This document shows positions 62,467 through 64,000 of a stretch of 64,000 nucleotides of DNA, piece by piece. Origin of the DNA: Streptomyces humicola (GTDB lineage Bacteria; Actinomycetota; Actinomycetes; Streptomycetales; Streptomycetaceae); contig NZ_JANFNG010000008.1 of the NCBI RefSeq assembly GCF_024436035.1, positions 62,001 through 126,000 on the forward strand. Reading direction: 5' to 3'. A model generated the notes under the pieces. That model did no database searches, was not told the DNA's origin, and saw only the letters and a list, made by a program, of their open reading frames with translations. Every line of letters starts with the position of its first letter. Position 1 is the first letter of the stretch. The position numbers and the translations under genes were made by a program.

Positions 62467-62985
62467 CTATGCGGTCCGTATGTCACCGTCCGACGGCTGC
62501 TGCGGCAGCGTGGGCTGCAGGGCGAGGAGCCGTTCGACCAGGCGCAGGAACATGCCCGCGGCGCGCACCAGGTCGTCCGCGTCGCGCCAGCTGGCGGCGC
62601 CGGTTATGCCCGCCTCCGCCTTGGCCCGGCGCGGCGCGCCCGCGGCGAACAGCGCGCTCCATTCGGCGAGTTCGGGCGCGACTTCAGGCAGCACCTCCCA
62701 GGCGCTGCGGATCCGCTGCCTGCGCCGTGGCGTGGGCTCCGGCCGCGCCCGTACCGCGAGCACGGCGGCCGCCGTGCGCAGCGCGGCCAGGTGTGCGGTG
62801 GCATAGCGCTCGTTGGGGGTCTGGAGCACCGCGGCCTCGTCGAGGCCGGTGTGTGCCTGGGTGAGCAGGTCGAGGGCGGCGGGCGCGGCCGTCATCCTGC
62901 GCAGGACGGGATGGACATCGCTCGCGGGCCCGGGCTGCGGGCCGGTGGCGGCGCGGCGGCGGCGCGCGGCTGCTGTGGCGGCCAT
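62467..62985 (-). CDS. SAV_6107-type HEPN domain protein
   Basis: A 172-residue, all-helical protein. The motif R60-Y-A-T-A-H65 fits the Rx4-6H active site of HEPN RNases, and the overall pattern fits the SAV_6107 HEPN family of actinobacteria. The N-terminus is basic (RRRRAATG). ATG 62985 has AGGAGG six bases upstream; the frame extends to ATG 63039 and 63096. Ribonuclease activity is inferred from the motif only; no nucleotidyltransferase partner is adjacent. Confidence 0.78.
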   Translation of the reverse strand: MAATAAARRRRAATGPQPGPASDVHPVLRRMTAAPAALDLLTQAHTGLDEAAVLQTPNERYATAHLAALRTAAAVLAVRARPEPTPRRRQRIRSAWEVLPEVAPELAEWSALFAAGAPRRAKAEAGITGAASWRDADDLVRAAGMFLRLVERLLALQPTLPQQPSDGDIRTA

Positions 62986-63142
62986 GGCGACCTCCTGTCT
63001 CCGGTCTTCGTACGACGGTTCGAGTCCGTTCACGCTCATAGTGGGGCACACCACTGACAATCGGCCCTGACCTGCGAAAACACCCTGAGACGGCATCAGG
63101 GCGACCCGGTGCGCGGTGCTCTGGCGCCATGCGGCATACTTT

Positions 63143-63162
63143 TGAACTGACTAGTCAGTTCA
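63143..63162 (+). promoter_or_regulatory. Perfect 20-bp palindrome, probable TetR-type operator
   Basis: TGAACTGACTAGTCAGTTCA is an exact palindrome 36 bases before the start of the ATPase gene. A CATACT -10-like hexamer (63135-63140) lies right beside it, so a bound repressor would cover the transcription start. The TetR gene itself is not in the window. Confidence 0.75.
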
Positions 63163-63198
63163 GGAGAGAAGGAAGAGAAAGAAGAGAGGGGAGGACAC

Positions 63199-64000
63199 GT
63201 GGAGGCCACCACCGCACCAGGGGCGGCGGTCACCGCCGAGGGCCTCGGGCTCGACGGACCACACGGCCGGGTGTTCCGGGACGTCACGCTGAACGCACCG
63301 GCGGGGAGCCTGATCGCGATAGAGGGCCCGTCCGGCTCGGGGCGGACCTGCCTGCTGCTTACACTCACCGGCCGCATGCGCCCCACCATCGGTCATGCCA
63401 CCGTGGCCGGCCTGCAGCTGCCCAGGCGTCTGGCCGCAGTCCGCAGCATCACCGGGCTCGGCCCGGTCGACGGCGTGTCCGAGCTCGACCCGGCGCTCAC
63501 CGTCCAGGAGCACCTGCGTGAACGCGCGCTGCTGCACCGGCTGTTCACCGGGCCCGTCTCGCCGCGCGCCCTGTTCAGGCCGCGCGGCGAGCGCGCCGAA
63601 CAGACCCGGGCGCGCATCGACGAGGCGCTGGCGGCCGCGGAGCTCGACCTCGGCCTCCTCCCCAAGGGCCCGCGCACCCACGTACGCGACCTGGAACGGA
63701 CCGAGGCGCTGCGGCTCGGAGTTGCTCTCGCACTGCTCGGACGCCCGCGTCTGCTCGCAGTGGACGACGTGGACCACAAGCTGTCGAGCGCGGACCGGGC
63801 GGCCGCATGGACGACGCTTCGCGCCATCGCGGAGTCCGGCACGACGGTGCTCGCGGTGTGCACCGAGGCGCTCGAGGGGGCCGTCACCGTCCGCCTCGGC
63901 GCGGGCCGCCCGACCGACCACAACAACGACCACGAGACCGAGAACGAGACGAAGACGAAGGGGGCGGCGGCCGATGCGTACGCCGAGGCTGGCAGCGCTT
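63199..64000 (+). CDS. ABC-like ATP-binding protein with atypical Walker A, cut by the window end
   Basis: A frame open from GTG 63199 to the window end. The N-terminal domain looks like an ABC ATPase: Walker A reads GPSGSGRT (43-50) with Arg49 where Lys is normal, and a Walker B-like LLAVDDVDHK is present. The signature region reads RDLERTEALRLGVAL instead of LSGGQ. The C-terminus is highly charged (HNNDHETENETKTK). GGGGAGG lies 5 bases before the GTG. It may bind nucleotide weakly or act as a regulatory partner of the next gene. Confidence 0.75.
   Translation, partial: MEATTAPGAAVTAEGLGLDGPHGRVFRDVTLNAPAGSLIAIEGPSGSGRTCLLLTLTGRMRPTIGHATVAGLQLPRRLAAVRSITGLGPVDGVSELDPALTVQEHLRERALLHRLFTGPVSPRALFRPRGERAEQTRARIDEALAAAELDLGLLPKGPRTHVRDLERTEALRLGVALALLGRPRLLAVDDVDHKLSSADRAAAWTTLRAIAESGTTVLAVCTEALEGAVTVRLGAGRPTDHNNDHETENETKTKGAAADAYAEAGSA
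63974..64000 (+). CDS. 5' end of a probable YhgE/Pip membrane protein
   Basis: ATG 63974 opens a second frame inside the 3' part of the ATPase gene reading MRTPRLAAL, which matches the start of streptomycete YhgE/Pip family proteins as I recall them. GGGGG lies 9 bases upstream. The pairing with an ABC-like ATPase behind a TetR-type operator supports it. Only nine codons are visible. Confidence 0.55.

Overview
This is a high-GC actinobacterial chromosome segment, almost certainly from a streptomycete. The evidence is the trpC-trpM-trpB-trpA cluster with a bifunctional PriA and no trpF, the Streptomyces-type dcw cluster (DivIVA, YggT, SepF, FtsZ, FtsQ, no FtsA and no murC), an ileS T-box leader with an IleRS2-type enzyme, frequent GTG starts, and chains of 4-base gene overlaps. 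I saw no rRNA, tRNA, IS element, prophage or CRISPR array. The window is mostly conserved core chromosome.

Layout. 1-8.6 kb: a truncated gene start, lgt, then the tryptophan block on the minus strand (trpE, three small membrane proteins, trpC, trpM, trpB, trpA). 8.7-15.8 kb: histidine genes hisD-hisC-hisB-(50-aa membrane protein)-hisH-priA-ridA-hisF, with hisI just upstream of trpE; two plus-strand genes lie between hisF and hisI. 16-27 kb: a membrane-anchored repeat protein, a LON-domain protein, YbaK, a 24-residue protein that looks like ribosomal protein bL37, an ABC exporter pair, a NYN nuclease-like protein and dnaE. 27-35.8 kb: a DsbA-like thioredoxin protein, a dienelactone hydrolase, a pseudouridine synthase, lspA, a DksA-type protein with a long Lys/Ala-rich N-terminus, and the T-box controlled ileS. 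35.9-54.9 kb: the complete dcw cluster on the minus strand, from mraZ (54.8 kb) down to divIVA (36 kb). 55-64 kb: carbonic anhydrase, the MoxR/DUF58/transglutaminase cassette, DUF3040, a methyltransferase, a HEPN-domain protein, and a cut-off two-gene unit (degenerate ABC-type ATPase and probable YhgE/Pip membrane protein) behind a perfect 20-bp palindrome.

How it works together. The Trp and His genes share the isomerase PriA, which links the two pathways. The dcw genes supply peptidoglycan precursors (MurE, MurF, MraY, MurD, MurG), lipid II polymerisation and cross-linking (FtsW, FtsI) and the Z-ring machinery (FtsZ, SepF, FtsQ, FtsL), with DivIVA for polar growth; Lgt and LspA process lipoproteins.

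Most interesting non-coding signals: four GTGG boxes at an exact 10-bp period overlapping the mraZ promoter (a likely MraZ operator); a short GC-rich repeated element lying in frame inside both a hydrolase gene and murD, with a third copy between ftsQ and murG; inverted repeats upstream of ftsZ; and the TetR-type palindrome at 63.15 kb. No wholly new multi-gene system is evident. The best candidates for unreported detail are these regulatory and repeat elements and several very small genes.
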